A stretch of DNA of 64,000 nucleotides from Arthrobacter agilis (GTDB lineage Bacteria; Actinomycetota; Actinomycetes; Actinomycetales; Micrococcaceae). Each line of letters starts with the position of its first letter. Position 1 is the first letter of the stretch. Where the stretch lies: contig NZ_JAUSXO010000001.1 in assembly GCF_030816075.1 (NCBI RefSeq), positions 2,170,001 to 2,234,000 on the forward strand. The letters run 5' to 3'. Below the pieces are notes generated by a model. That model worked only from the letters and a program-made list of their open reading frames with translations. It was not told the DNA's origin and made no database searches. This document shows positions 45,919 to 57,000 of this stretch, in pieces. Made by a program: the position numbers and the translations under genes.

Positions 45919-48013
45919 CGAGGATCTCCAGCACCGCTTCGCCGTACCGTTCGAGCTTCGCCGTCCCGACACCGGCCAGGTCGCCGAGTTCGTCGAGCGT
46001 CTGCGGTCTGGCTTCGGCGATCGCGACGAGCGTGGCATCCGTGAAGACGACGAACGCGGGGACGTCCTTGTCCCGGGCCTCCGCGAGCCGCCACGCCCGG
46101 AGCGCCTCGAAGGTCTCCTCCTGGTAGCTCGCGGGACACTCGCTGCAACGCCCGATCTTGCGTTCCGAGCCGGTGAGGAGCGGACGCTTGCACACGCGGC
46201 ACACGGCAGGTGCGGACGACTTGCGGTTCGTCTTCGGACGCGGCTGGCGGAAGGACGCCTGGCCGGCCGTCGCAGGACGGAGGGGGTCGAGGAAGCGCGA
46301 CGGCTTCCTGCTCGCCCGTCCGCCCGGGGAGCGCGACGTGGACCACGAGAGCGAGAGGTGGATCCGGGCACGCGTGATCCCGACGTACAGCAGCCGTCGC
46401 TCCTCGTCGATGGCTTCCTGCGTGTCGGCGAACGAGATGGGCATGAGCCCCTCGCTCAGGCCCACGAGGAAGACGGCGTCCCACTCGAGCCCCTTGGCCG
46501 AGTGCAGCGACGCGAGGGTCACCCCCTGCACGGTCGGGGCGTGCTGGGACGCGGCCCGTTCCTCGAGTTCCGCCACGAACAGCTGCAGGGTGAAGGCCTC
46601 GGGACCGCGGACCCGGTTCAGCTCGTCGGCCAGGCCGACGAGGGCTGCGAGCGACTCCCACTTCTCGCGGACCGCACCCGAGTTCTGGGGCGCGACGGAT
46701 GTGTAGCCGAGCGAGGCGAGGACATCGCGCACCTGCTGCGGCACGTCGGCATCACCCTGGGTGCGCGCCGCAGCGCGGAGCTGCAGCAGGGCGTCGCGCA
46801 CCTCGCGGCGCTGGAAGAACCTCTCGCCGCCGCGCAGCTGGTACCCGATCCCGGCGCTGGCGAGGGCCTGCTCGTACGCCTCCGACTGCCCGTTCGTGCG
46901 GTACAGGATGGCGATCTCGCTCGCCTTGACGCCCTGGCTCAGCAGGACGCCGATCCGCCTCGCGCACTCGGCCGCCTCGGCCTCGTCGTCGCTGCACTCG
47001 GTGAAGACCGGCTCGGGACCGGAGGCACGCTGCGCGATCAGCTCCAGCGGCGCCGACCACGTGGTGCCGACGGCACGCCGATCCGCGTCGTCGCCCCGCG
47101 CCGCCAGGAGCGTGTTGGCGGCGCGGACCACCTGGGGCGTCGACCGGTAGTCGCGGACCAGCTTCACCACCTGCGCGCCCTCGTACCGCTTCGTGAAATC
47201 GAGCAGGTGCCGTGACGTCGCACCGGTGAACGAGTAGATGGTCTGGCTCGCGTCCCCGACGACGCACAGCTCCCGTCGCTCGCCCAGCCAGAGGTCGAGC
47301 AGCCGCTGCTGGAGCGGGGAGACGTCCTGGTACTCGTCGACGACGAAGTGGCGATACTGCGCCCGCACCGTCGCGGCCACCTTCTCGTCCTCCTCGAGGA
47401 TGGCGACCGTGGTCAGCAGCACGTCCTCGAAGTCGATCAGGTTCCGGTCGATCTTGAGGTCCTCGTAGGCCGAGAAGATGCGGGACACCGAGACGAGGTC
47501 CATGCCCGCCGGCTCTTCCCGCCCCGCGGCGGCGGCGGCATACCCGTCGGGGGTCAGCATCGAGACCTTTGCCCATTCGATCTCCGCCGCGACGTCCCGG
47601 ATGGCGGCGCGGTCCGTCGTCAGGCGCAACCGCCGGGCCGATTCGGCGATGAGTTGGGCCTTGTGGTCGACCAGCGCGGGCAGGGGTCCGCCGACGGCCT
47701 GCGGCCAGAAGTACTGCAGCTGCCGGAGGGCTGCGGCGTGGAACGTCCGTGCCTGCACGCCACCGGCGCCGAGATCACGGAGTCGGGTGCGCATCTCCGC
47801 CGCCGCGCGGGCCGTGAAGGTGACTGCGAGCACCTGCTGCGGTTTGTACACGCCGGTGTGCACGCCGTACGCGATCCGGTGCGTGATGGCGCGGGTCTTG
47901 CCGGTCCCTGCGCCCGCAAGGACGCAGAGCGGGCCCGTGAGGGTGCTCGCCACGGTCCGCTGTTCGTCGTCGAGCCCCTCGAGAATGCTGTCCTCGAGCA
48001 GAATCCCGGTCAT
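45905..48013 (-). CDS. uvrD2: Superfamily 1 DNA helicase UvrD2
   Basis: UvrD2 is a 3'-to-5' DNA helicase of actinobacteria. The 702-residue product has Walker A AGAGTGKT near residue 34, VDEYQDVSPLQQRLL (Walker B), GDASQTIYSFTGA, LVRDYRSTPQV and a final helicase motif in YVGITRA. After the motor comes a four-cysteine zinc knot (CRVCKRP and CSECP), then an HRDC domain (about 625-700) with EALRAWRLAEARDKDVPAFVVFTDATLVAIAEARP. This combination is diagnostic of UvrD2. The start overlaps the nudC stop by one base, and the gene is followed by the YgjP-type gene. Confidence 0.96.
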   Translation of the reverse strand: MTGILLEDSILEGLDDEQRTVASTLTGPLCVLAGAGTGKTRAITHRIAYGVHTGVYKPQQVLAVTFTARAAAEMRTRLRDLGAGGVQARTFHAAALRQLQYFWPQAVGGPLPALVDHKAQLIAESARRLRLTTDRAAIRDVAAEIEWAKVSMLTPDGYAAAAAGREEPAGMDLVSVSRIFSAYEDLKIDRNLIDFEDVLLTTVAILEEDEKVAATVRAQYRHFVVDEYQDVSPLQQRLLDLWLGERRELCVVGDASQTIYSFTGATSRHLLDFTKRYEGAQVVKLVRDYRSTPQVVRAANTLLAARGDDADRRAVGTTWSAPLELIAQRASGPEPVFTECSDDEAEAAECARRIGVLLSQGVKASEIAILYRTNGQSEAYEQALASAGIGYQLRGGERFFQRREVRDALLQLRAAARTQGDADVPQQVRDVLASLGYTSVAPQNSGAVREKWESLAALVGLADELNRVRGPEAFTLQLFVAELEERAASQHAPTVQGVTLASLHSAKGLEWDAVFLVGLSEGLMPISFADTQEAIDEERRLLYVGITRARIHLSLSWSTSRSPGGRASRKPSRFLDPLRPATAGQASFRQPRPKTNRKSSAPAVCRVCKRPLLTGSERKIGRCSECPASYQEETFEALRAWRLAEARDKDVPAFVVFTDATLVAIAEARPQTLDELGDLAGVGTAKLERYGEAVLEILGDSA

Positions 48014-48969
48014 CAGGGGCGCGCCTCCGACGGCTCTTCGTCCAGTGGTCCGCCGTACCAGCGCTCGATGAGGGCACGGGCGATCGAGACGCCGCCCGCG
48101 ACGGCGATCGTCCCGTCGCGTACCTCGGTGAACAGCTGCTCACGCGTGAACCACCGCACCGACCGCATCTCCTCGCGGTCCGGCACCGCATCCGTAGTGA
48201 CCGCGTGCGCCGTGAAACCGAGCATCAGCGATGCGGGGAAGGGCCACGGCTGGGATCCCAGGTACTCCGGCGACCGGACCTCGAGGCCCGACTCCTCGGC
48301 CACCTCCCGGACGACGGCGGCCTCGAGGGACTCGCCCGGCTCAACGAAGCCGGCGAGGGTGGAGAAGCGGTCCTCGGGCCACGCCATCGCGGACCCGAGG
48401 AGCAGGCGGTCGTCGTCGTCGATCACCGAGACGATGATCGCGGCGTCCGTGCGCGGGTAGTGCAGGGAGTCGTCGGCCGGGCACCGGCGCACCCAGCCGG
48501 CGTCGCGCACCTCCGTGGGGGTGCCGCACCGGGGGCAGTGCGTGTGCGTCGCATGCCAGTTGGCCACCGCGGCGGCCTCGACGAAGAGCCCGGCGTCGCG
48601 TGCATCGAGCGACGCGGCCACCTCCCGCAGCCCCAGCCACCGGTCCACGGGGGCGACGGCCGGGTCCTCCGCCTCGAGCACGGCGAGGACCACGCTCCGA
48701 CCGGCGTCGGCGGATCCCTCGTTGATCCGCCCGAGGTAGACGAGCAGCTCGGGCCGCTCCAGCTCCGAGGGTGCGAGGAGCCGCAGGGCGGTCCCCTCCA
48801 CGGGGGCCTTCCCGCGGGTCAGGGGCAGGACCTTCGTCTCCTCGGAGGCCCAGAGCTTCTCGAGGAGGTTCTCGGTGGTCCTCGCATCGCCGTCCCGGTC
48901 GGAATCCGTGCGGGAGAGCGGCAGTGATCCGAGGGGTGGCAGCGCGAGGGTCCGGAGGGGTTCGGTCAT
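48013..48969 (-). CDS. nudC: NAD(H) pyrophosphatase / RNA decapping Nudix hydrolase NudC
   Basis: NudC cleaves NADH, and in several bacteria removes NAD caps from RNA. The 318-residue product has an N-terminal domain, a zinc ribbon (HCPRCGTPTEVRDAGWVRRCP), and the Nudix box GFVEPGESLEAAVVREVAEESGLE. The NudC hallmark SQPWPFPAS follows just after. All are intact. The ATG at 48969 is the first Met that fits; the twelve residues before it are not family-like. It overlaps uvrD2 by one base. Both match the mycobacterial uvrD2-nudC order. Confidence 0.95.
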   Translation of the reverse strand: MTEPLRTLALPPLGSLPLSRTDSDRDGDARTTENLLEKLWASEETKVLPLTRGKAPVEGTALRLLAPSELERPELLVYLGRINEGSADAGRSVVLAVLEAEDPAVAPVDRWLGLREVAASLDARDAGLFVEAAAVANWHATHTHCPRCGTPTEVRDAGWVRRCPADDSLHYPRTDAAIIVSVIDDDDRLLLGSAMAWPEDRFSTLAGFVEPGESLEAAVVREVAEESGLEVRSPEYLGSQPWPFPASLMLGFTAHAVTTDAVPDREEMRSVRWFTREQLFTEVRDGTIAVAGGVSIARALIERWYGGPLDEEPSEARP

Positions 48970-49139
48970 GCTTCTACGGTACGTTCTCGCTCTCCCAAAA
49001 CCCATTTCGATGCGTGCCGGTGCAGGAGGGGTGAGGGGCGGATACGGGACCGGCGCAGGCCCGAAGACGAGTAGTCCATCTGGCGACGCGCCGCATCGGG
49101 ACTGGGCGGGCGGAGCGGGGACGCCCTACGGTGGACCTT

Positions 49140-50639
49140 GTGAAACGGACACCCATGGAACTTGCTGCCATCGCAAGCGCCGCTGTACCCGGCCTGGCCC
49201 CGACGGGCGTCGCAGGCGCGCCCGACGACGCCGCGGATTTCGATTCCGCCCTGCTGGTCGACGATGCGGGGAAGCAGTGGAGGGTCCGCTCGCCGAGACA
49301 CGCCGAGGCCAGCATGCGGCTCGAGACGGAGCTGCAGGCACTGCGCGCCTTCACGCCGGCGGTCAAGGCGGAACTCCCCTTCCTCATCCCGCACATGGCA
49401 GGCAGCGTGCGGCAGGGGGAACTCAGCACGTTCGTCTACTCCCACCTCACCGGGACCACCCGCCCCCTCGACGTGCTGACGGCAGGCGGTCAGGGGATGG
49501 CGCGGGAACTGGGACGCGTCCTCGCCGCCATCCACGAACTGCCGAAGGACATCGTCCAGCGTGCCGACCTGCCCAGCTACGAGGCGAACGAGTACCGGCA
49601 GCGGAAACTGAACGAACTCGACCAGGCGGCGACGACCGGCAGGATCCCCGCGATCCTGCTGCGCCGCTGGGAGCACGCCCTCGAGGACGTGACGCTGTGG
49701 CGGTTCAGCCCGACGGTCGTCCACGGTGACCTGCACGAGGACCACCTGCTGATCTCCGCAGGGCGGGTGTCCGCCGTGACCGGCTGGACCGACCTGTGCA
49801 TCAGCGATCCCGCTGAGGACTTCGCCTGGCTCGCCGCCGCGGAGGACACGGCGTTCGTGGACGCGGTCCACGAGGCGTATGCGGGTGCCCGGACGTCAGC
49901 TGTCGATCCGCACCTCCCACGCCGCGCCGCACTGGCCGCCGAGTTCGCCCTGGCCCAGTGGCTGGTCCGTGGGATGGCGCTCGAAGACGCCGTCATGATC
50001 CGCGAGGCCGAAGGCATGCTCGCCACCCTCGAGGCGGACGTGGAGTTCATCGAACGCGAGCAGCACGAGGCCGCCGAGCGTGCGCGGCACGCCCACGAGG
50101 AACGCCTCGAGTGGGGCGACGACCTGGGCACCGACAGCTACGGGTCCACGGGCGGTCACCGTCCCGATGACAGGGTGCAGACCGGAGGGCTGTCCGGCCG
50201 TCCCGAGAACCACGCCGGGACGGAGGAGAACCCTGGGGGCCCCACCGCCGAGGCGACCGTGCCCGGCCTCGCCGTGCACAGCGGGCAGGGACCGGCGTCG
50301 CACGACGCGGGAACCGAGGTGGAGGACGACCGTACCGGGAGGACCGGCAGCCACGCCTACGACCCGGACAGCACCGCCGGCCAGAGGTTCCACCGCCTGC
50401 CCGACAGCGCTCCGGCGCAGGGCAGCCGCCCGGCGGAGTCCTCCGGGCCCCACCGCGGTGACGACGACCACGGGACGGCCTCGGGGTCGTCCCTCGCCTA
50501 CGCGCGCCTGACGGCCGGCCGCCAGCGGTCCATGCCGACCTCCTCGAAGGTGACGCTGCTCCGGAGCAGCGAGCAGTCCGCCGGCTCGCCGGACGACGTG
50601 GCGACGTCAGCCCTGCCGATCGTCTCCTTCCGCGGCTGA
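49140..50639 (+). CDS. APH/Mph-type phosphotransferase with a long low-complexity tail
   Basis: The product (499 residues from this start) has a kinase-like fold of the aminoglycoside/macrolide phosphotransferase family in its first 300 residues. The catalytic loop HGDLHEDHLL has His where most members have Asn, as in macrolide kinases, and the metal-binding Asp is in ISDPAEDFAWL. The substrate is unknown and resistance should not be assumed. Residues 310-500 are a Gly/Asp/Thr/Pro-rich, acidic, apparently disordered tail absent from typical members. I prefer the GTG at 49140 (VKRTPMELAAIASAAVPGL) over one three codons upstream. It is divergent from nudC and convergent with adnB. Confidence 0.88.
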   Translation: MKRTPMELAAIASAAVPGLAPTGVAGAPDDAADFDSALLVDDAGKQWRVRSPRHAEASMRLETELQALRAFTPAVKAELPFLIPHMAGSVRQGELSTFVYSHLTGTTRPLDVLTAGGQGMARELGRVLAAIHELPKDIVQRADLPSYEANEYRQRKLNELDQAATTGRIPAILLRRWEHALEDVTLWRFSPTVVHGDLHEDHLLISAGRVSAVTGWTDLCISDPAEDFAWLAAAEDTAFVDAVHEAYAGARTSAVDPHLPRRAALAAEFALAQWLVRGMALEDAVMIREAEGMLATLEADVEFIEREQHEAAERARHAHEERLEWGDDLGTDSYGSTGGHRPDDRVQTGGLSGRPENHAGTEENPGGPTAEATVPGLAVHSGQGPASHDAGTEVEDDRTGRTGSHAYDPDSTAGQRFHRLPDSAPAQGSRPAESSGPHRGDDDHGTASGSSLAYARLTAGRQRSMPTSSKVTLLRSSEQSAGSPDDVATSALPIVSFRG

Positions 50640-50658
50640 CCCCGCCGCGCCCCGGCGA

Positions 50659-53600
50659 TCAGCCGGCCACGGCATCCGCGGCCCGGATGATCTCCTCGAG
50701 CTCCGCCGCGTCCGCCAGGTCGTGCGGCCGCACCACGAGGTTGTCCGCGACGTAGAAGAAGGCGGCCCGCACCTTCTCCAGCGGCACGTCCTTCAGCCGC
50801 GACCATGCCAGGCGGTAGACCGCGAGCTGGACGGCCTTCGCCGCGCGCCGGTCCGGGGCAGGCGGGCGGCCCGTCTTCCAGTCGATGAGGTCCCAGCCGC
50901 CGTCGGCGTCGCGGAACACCGCGTCGATGCGGCCGCGGACCACGATGCTCCCGATCCGCGTCTCGATCGGGGCCTCGATGGCCGCCGGTTCGCGGAGCGC
51001 CCACTCGGACTGCTCGAAGATCGCGGCCATGTCCTTCAACCCGAGGGTCTCGTCCACGTACGCGTCCGCCCCACCCGGGTACTCACCGAGGTCGAGCATG
51101 CCGCTGGAACCGTAGAACTCCTCGATCCAGGCATGGAACGCCGTTCCCTTGCGAGCCGCCGAACCGGGACGCCGAGGCAGCGGCCGCCGCAGCTGCTGCA
51201 TCACGGCGCCGGGATCCTCGCGCAACTCCACCAGCGTCGAGGCGGAGATGTGCGAGGGCAGCGCCAGCGGCAGGCGTTCCCGCTCACGTGCCTGCCGGGC
51301 CAGCGCGAGTCGGACCTCGCGTCCCCACCGGCCGCCGTCCGCGTCGTCCGCCGGCGCCGGCGCCGCCGCCTGCTCGAGGACGGCCTGCGCCGCACGTTCC
51401 ATGGAGGCGCGGCGGGCGCCCAGCGGGTCGAACGGCCAAGTGGCACGCTCGGGTCTGGCGTTCGCGGGGTTGGCGTCGCCCTCGTCCTCCTCCGGGACCC
51501 AGTGCGGCGCCGAGAAGCCGGCCGTGCCGGACCCGGCGAGGTGCACCAGATCGGTGAGGTAGGGCGACGGGCCCGAGGGCCGGGACCGCCCCCCGCCCCA
51601 CGCCGACGAGGTGCACACGAGCGAATGCTTGGCGCGGGTGAAGGCGACATAGGCGAGCCGCCGTTCCTCCCGTTCCGCATGGGCCCTCGCCTCGCCCGTG
51701 AACTCCTTCTCGCTGGCCAGCCACTCCTTCTGGTCCTGCTGTTCCCAGTCCCACTGGGGAAGCTCGGCTGCGTCTCCGCGCAGGGGCCAGGGGATGGAGG
51801 CGTCACCGCTGCTCCAGCGTGAGTCCTTGCCGCTGGGGAAGGATCCCTCGTTGAGGCCGGGCACGAAGACGACGTCCCACTCCAGGCCTTTCGAGGCGTG
51901 GACGGTGAGGAGCTGCACCGCGTCCCTGCTCGCTTCGAGCTGCGTCACGGGCAGGCCGTCCTCCTCCTGGTCGGCGGCCTCGAGCCAGGCGAGGAATGCC
52001 GGCAGGTCGACCCGTTCGGCGGTGGACACGAATCCCGCGACGGCCTCGGTGAAGGCGTCGAGGTTCCGGCGTGCCTCATGGATGCTCACTCCCGGCTTCG
52101 CTGCGACCTCGATGTCCAGCAGGATGGTGCGCTCGACCTCCCCGATCATGGTGCCCAGGTCATCTCCCACGAACCCGCGGAGGCTACGCAGCTCGCGTCG
52201 GAGCGCGTCGAGCCGCCGCCTCGCCGTGTCACTGAGGGACCGGCCGGACGACGACACCCAGTCCGTCGGCGGGAGGTAGTCGACGGCCTCGACGAGGCTG
52301 CCCGCCTCGGCGAGGTCGGGCGCCACGACGGCGTCGGCGGCCTGCTCGTCGTCGAGCTCCTTCCCCCGAGAGGCGCCACGGCGGAAGGCGGCCTCCCGCG
52401 TGCGGGCGAGCTGCCGGGACCAGTCGCCGAGCGCCATGAGGTCCGCCGGACCGAGGCGCCAGCGCGCGCCCGAGAGCAGCCTCAGCATCGCGTCGGAGCG
52501 GTCGGGATCGCCGAGGACCCTCAGGGTGGCCAGCAGGTCGACGATCTCAGGGGTCCGCAGCAGCCCGCCGAGGCCCACGATCTGGACGGGCACGCCGGCC
52601 CGCTCCAGTTCACGCCGGATCGGGTCGAACTGCTTGCGGCCCCGGCACAGGACGGCCATCGTCGGCCGCAGCGGGTCGCCGGCGTCGTCGGTCTCGAAGC
52701 TGCGCCGCCGCTGGTGGAGGACTTCCCGCGCGATCGCCTCGGCCTCGCTCAGGGCCGGGGCGGGATCCGACGGTGCGCCGTCCGTCGACGGGCCGGCGGT
52801 GACGGGAGCATCGGTGAGGAACCGCCCGAGCGTCACCTCACCGAGCGGTGCACCGGGCCGTGCGACGAGTCCGGGCACCTGCTGGACCGAGGTGTTCCGA
52901 AGCCAGGGCGCCGGGACGTTCAGGGGCGCGGACACGGTGTTCGCGGCCTCGAGGATGGACGTGGCGTTGCGCCAGGCCACGGACAGGTGGGCGACCTCCG
53001 ACGGGGCGCGGCCGTCCTCGCCCACGGCCGGGAACGCCGTGCGGAAGGTGGCCAGCTGGCCTGCGGAAGCGCCCCGGAACCCGTAGATGGACTGGTGCGG
53101 ATCACCGACGGCGGTGACGGAGCGCCCGTCGGCGAACAGCCGCGAGAACAGCACCATCTGCGCGTGGGACGTGTCCTGGAACTCGTCGAGCAGCACGACC
53201 CTGTACTTCTCGCGTTCCATCCGGCCCGCTTCCGGAATGTCCCGGGCGATCCTCGCGGCGAGGGAGACGAGGTCCCCGAAGTCGAGCTGCCGGCGTGCGA
53301 GCTTCGCGGCGGCGTAACGCTCCGTGAGTTCGGTGACGGTGATGCGGGTGCGCAGCTTGTTGACGAGTTTCGATGCGTCCTGCGTGGTGGGCCTGGCGGC
53401 CCCCGCGACGTACGGCCGGGAGGTCACGTGCTCGATGTGGCGACGCAGCTCGCTCCGGACGGTCGCAGGACTCACCAGGTGCTCGGCGCACTCCCCCGCC
53501 ATGTCGAGCACCGCCTTCACGAGCGTGCTCTTCGCGGCCGTGAAGTGCTCCCATTCCCCGTCGTAGGTCTCCACCACCGAGTGTGCGAGCTGCCAGGACT

Positions 53601-54063
53601 GGGCGGTCCCGAGCATGACCGAGTCGCGTTCGACGCCGATGCGCAGCCCGTAGTCCTGCACGATCCCGTTGGCGAAGGAGTGGTAGGTGCAGATGGCCGG
53701 GTCCAGCCGGTCGAGCGAGTCCCCGCCGGCCGGGGTGGTGTCGTCACGCTCGAGGGCGGCGTAGAGCTGCGCGAGGCGCTGCCGGACCCGCGAGGCGAGC
53801 TCGCCGGCCGCCTTCCGGGTGAAGGTGACGCCGAGGATCTGTTCGGGGCGCACGAGCTCGTTCGCGACGAGCCAGACGACGCGGTCCGCCATCGTCCGGG
53901 TCTTCCCGGATCCCGCGCCGGCGATCACGAGGAGAGGCTCCAGCGGGGCCTCGATCACGCGCGCCTGGTCGTCCGTGGGATAGGCCACCGGCGCATCGGG
54001 GTCCGTGTGCAGCAGCTCCGCGAGGCCGCGTGCCGAGTATCGTGTGGTCTTCGTGCCGGCCAC
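50659..54063 (-). CDS. adnB: AdnB-type helicase-nuclease subunit
   Basis: With AdnA this protein forms the AdnAB motor-nuclease that resects double-strand breaks in actinobacteria. The 1134-residue product has a UvrD-like motor: Walker A GAGSGKT near residue 48, TFTRKAAGELASRV, Walker B LLDEFQDTSHAQM, GDPHQSIYGFRGA, VHASKGLEWDVVF and YVAFTRAKHS. The C-terminal RecB-like nuclease has DLIDWKTGRPPAPDRRAAKAVQLAVYR with the catalytic D-x-K. The motor and nuclease motifs are intact. The GTG at 54063 shares one base with the adnA stop (TAGTG), so a far longer upstream frame is not used. Order adnA-adnB matches mycobacteria. Confidence 0.95.
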   Translation of the reverse strand: MAGTKTTRYSARGLAELLHTDPDAPVAYPTDDQARVIEAPLEPLLVIAGAGSGKTRTMADRVVWLVANELVRPEQILGVTFTRKAAGELASRVRQRLAQLYAALERDDTTPAGGDSLDRLDPAICTYHSFANGIVQDYGLRIGVERDSVMLGTAQSWQLAHSVVETYDGEWEHFTAAKSTLVKAVLDMAGECAEHLVSPATVRSELRRHIEHVTSRPYVAGAARPTTQDASKLVNKLRTRITVTELTERYAAAKLARRQLDFGDLVSLAARIARDIPEAGRMEREKYRVVLLDEFQDTSHAQMVLFSRLFADGRSVTAVGDPHQSIYGFRGASAGQLATFRTAFPAVGEDGRAPSEVAHLSVAWRNATSILEAANTVSAPLNVPAPWLRNTSVQQVPGLVARPGAPLGEVTLGRFLTDAPVTAGPSTDGAPSDPAPALSEAEAIAREVLHQRRRSFETDDAGDPLRPTMAVLCRGRKQFDPIRRELERAGVPVQIVGLGGLLRTPEIVDLLATLRVLGDPDRSDAMLRLLSGARWRLGPADLMALGDWSRQLARTREAAFRRGASRGKELDDEQAADAVVAPDLAEAGSLVEAVDYLPPTDWVSSSGRSLSDTARRRLDALRRELRSLRGFVGDDLGTMIGEVERTILLDIEVAAKPGVSIHEARRNLDAFTEAVAGFVSTAERVDLPAFLAWLEAADQEEDGLPVTQLEASRDAVQLLTVHASKGLEWDVVFVPGLNEGSFPSGKDSRWSSGDASIPWPLRGDAAELPQWDWEQQDQKEWLASEKEFTGEARAHAEREERRLAYVAFTRAKHSLVCTSSAWGGGRSRPSGPSPYLTDLVHLAGSGTAGFSAPHWVPEEDEGDANPANARPERATWPFDPLGARRASMERAAQAVLEQAAAPAPADDADGGRWGREVRLALARQARERERLPLALPSHISASTLVELREDPGAVMQQLRRPLPRRPGSAARKGTAFHAWIEEFYGSSGMLDLGEYPGGADAYVDETLGLKDMAAIFEQSEWALREPAAIEAPIETRIGSIVVRGRIDAVFRDADGGWDLIDWKTGRPPAPDRRAAKAVQLAVYRLAWSRLKDVPLEKVRAAFFYVADNLVVRPHDLADAAELEEIIRAADAVAG

Positions 54064-57000
54064 TACTGGGTCACCTGCTTGCCTTCTTCGCACAGCGGGC
54101 AGATCTCGGGCAGGCGGCAGCCGCTGCCGCCGAAGCCGGAACGCCGCGGATCGTGGATGGTGTCGAACGTGGCCGCGGCCATGAGCGCCGCTGCGTCCTC
54201 GATCATGGTCCTCGCCCAGGTGTCGTCGGGGCCCACCGGGGGCTGCTCCTGGATGGAGACGGACTTGGAGTCCTTGCCGAGCTGGACGAGCGATGCACCG
54301 CCCGGAACCACGGGTCCCTCCATCGCTGACGTGGGGTCGGCGGGGTCGGTGGCGCCGGCGTCCTGCAGCGCACCCGCGGACACGGCGGTCTGGTAGGCGG
54401 CGAGCTGCGGGTGCCGGGGGATCTCCGCGACGGCCGGCGCACTCTTGCCCGTCTTCAGGTCGACGACGACGAACCTGCCCTCCGCGTCGAGCTCGAGCCG
54501 GTCGATCTGGCCCCGCAGCCGGGCGATCCGCTCCGACCCGCCGAGCCGCACGTCGAGGTCCACGGAGAAGTCGACCTCCGTGGCGGCGAGGGTGCGCCCG
54601 GCCTTCCGCATCGACAGCACGTACGCGGCGAGCTTGCGCACCATGCCCTCGGCGCGCCGGAAGTCGGCCTGACCCTCCCACGTGTCCCTGATGCCGAGCT
54701 GCGGCCAGCGCCGCTCCAGTTCCCGGACGTACTCGTTGCCGGTGGCTTCCGGGAGGTCCTGCGCGATCTGGTGCACCAGGGTGCCGAGCGACCGGGCGAA
54801 GTCGGTGGTGCGCTCGCCTCCGGCCGCGGAGACGAACCAGCTCAGGGGGGAGGTGAGGACGGACTCCACCTTGGAGGGCGACACCGGGACGGGCTGGTCC
54901 GGCGGTACCACGGGGTCCTCGCTGCTCATTGCGAGGACGCCCCACCACTGCGCCGGGTGGGCGCCGGGCACCGGCGGCTCGAGCACCGCCATGCGGCCCA
55001 GGTGCCGGACGGCCTCACGCGACAGGGCCGGGCCGGCCTGCGGGTCCTGCGCGAACTTGCGCAGCTCGGCGACGAGCGCGCGGAGCGTCACGGGCCGGAG
55101 GACCTCGGTGCGTGCGCGCTCCGCCACGCCGGCGGGCAGGGGGTCGAGCACGTCGAGGAACTGGGAGGCCTGCTCGTCCTGGGAGGAGACGGCGCAGCAG
55201 ATCAGTTCCTCGGTGGCCCGGGAGACCGCGAGCGAGAAGGTCCGCAGCTCGTCGAAGCGGATGTCCTGCAGCAGCGACACGGGGTCCCGGGTGCTGCGGA
55301 AGGACTCACCGTGATCGAGCAGGGCACGCAGCTCACCGGACCCGAGGAGCTCCCCGCGCAGGCGGAGATTCGGCCAGACGCCGTCCTGGACCCCTGCGAC
55401 GATCACCAGCGGCCAGTGCCGGCCGGCGGCGCTGGCCGGCGTGAGGACCGAGACGGACGCGTGGCGGGTGGTGCGCTGCGTCAGCGTGTCCATCGGGATG
55501 TCCTGGCTGAGGATGTAGTCGAGGAAGAGTTCGGGGTCCGCGCCGGGCATCTGCTCGACGAAGCGCTCGGCCGTGGTGAACAGTGCCATCATGGCGTCCA
55601 GGTCCCGGTCCGCCCGCGCGGACGAGGGCCCCTCGGACACGGCCGCGGACGACCATTGCTGGGCCAACCCGGAGGCCGACCAGAGCGCCCACAGGACCGT
55701 CTCCGGGTCCCGCCCGGGGTCGGCGATCGCGGCGCGGGCGGCCTCGAGCATGCGGTGCAGCCTGCGCACCGGGGCGCCCTCCGACGGCAGTGCCGCGATC
55801 TCCTCGGGCGCGGAGAACAGGGCCGCGAGGAGTTCGTCGCTGGTCCGGCCTCCGCCCTGCTGGAGTTCCGTGCGCCGCAGGATCTGGCGCAGCCGCCGGA
55901 GGTCGAGGCTGCCCGCACCGCCGATCCTCGACGTGAGGAGGGAGATGCACAGCTCGGTGTCCAGCTCCGCCCGTCCCACGACGACGGCGTAGAGGTCGAG
56001 CAGGGGCCGCACGGCGGGTTCCTCGCGGATGGCCGTCTCCGCGGCCGGGACGTTCACGGCGATGCCCTGCGCGGTCAGGAAGCGCTGCACGGCGCTCACC
56101 TGCGCGCCGTTGCGGACGATCACGGCCATGTCGTCGAGACTCCGTCCGCCGAACAGGTGGGATTCCAGCACCCGCTGGGTGATGAATCGCTGTTCGTGGA
56201 AGACACTGTCGAGCACATGGGCGGACACGGCGGGCCCGCCCGTGGTCCCGCCGTCCTCCCGTGCGTCCCCCCGGAGCTCCTCCCGGGCGTCGTCCCCTGC
56301 GTGCTGCTGCCCGTTCGGCCGTTCGTGGTCCCCTGCACCGCCCTGCGGCGCGCGGTAGGCCGTGCTGACGCCGGTGGTGGCGATACGAGCCGCCACGTTG
56401 CCCCATGCCTCCGCGAGCCGCTCCCCCATGGTCAGCGATCCCGGCAGGGTCACGGTGGTCAGGCCGGCACCGTCGCGGAACAGGGTGGAGAGCCGTCCGG
56501 TCAGTTCCGGGCGGGCGCCGCGGAAGCCCTGGGCGACGGTGTCCGGGCAGGAGGTGACGACGACGTCGTTGCCGGCCCCGATGAGTCCGAGCAGCGCGTG
56601 GACGGCGGGGTTCGCCTCCTGGTAGTCGTCGACGAGCACGAGCTGCAGCCGGTCGCGTTCCTGGTCGAGGAAGTCCCTGTCCGTCTCCAGGAGCTCCCGG
56701 GCGGCCGTGAGGATGCCCGCCGGGTCGAAGGCCTCGGGCATCCGGAGATCCAGGACGTCGCGGTATTCGCGGTACAGCGCTGCGGCCGCGACCCAGTCCG
56801 GGCGGTCGAACCGCCGTCCCCACTCCGCGAGGTCGTCGGCCGGCACCCCGTACTCGCTCACGCGGTCGAAGAGGTCGCGGATCTCCTGCCGGAACCCGCG
56901 CGTGGGCAGCGCGAGCGCGAGGCTCGACGGCCACGCGGGGGACGCCGCACCGTCGCGGCCGTGTCCGGAGAGGAGTTCCTTGATGATGAGGTCCTGTTCG

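Noticed and set aside
49140-50639. Antibiotic-resistance kinase
   Set aside because: The fold is shared by many housekeeping kinases; no close likeness to a known resistance enzyme can be seen, and the neighbourhood is chromosomal repair genes.
54064-54948. A 5' extension of adnB by nearly 300 codons
   Set aside because: That stretch lies inside adnA in another frame; the GTG at 54063 overlaps the adnA stop as expected.
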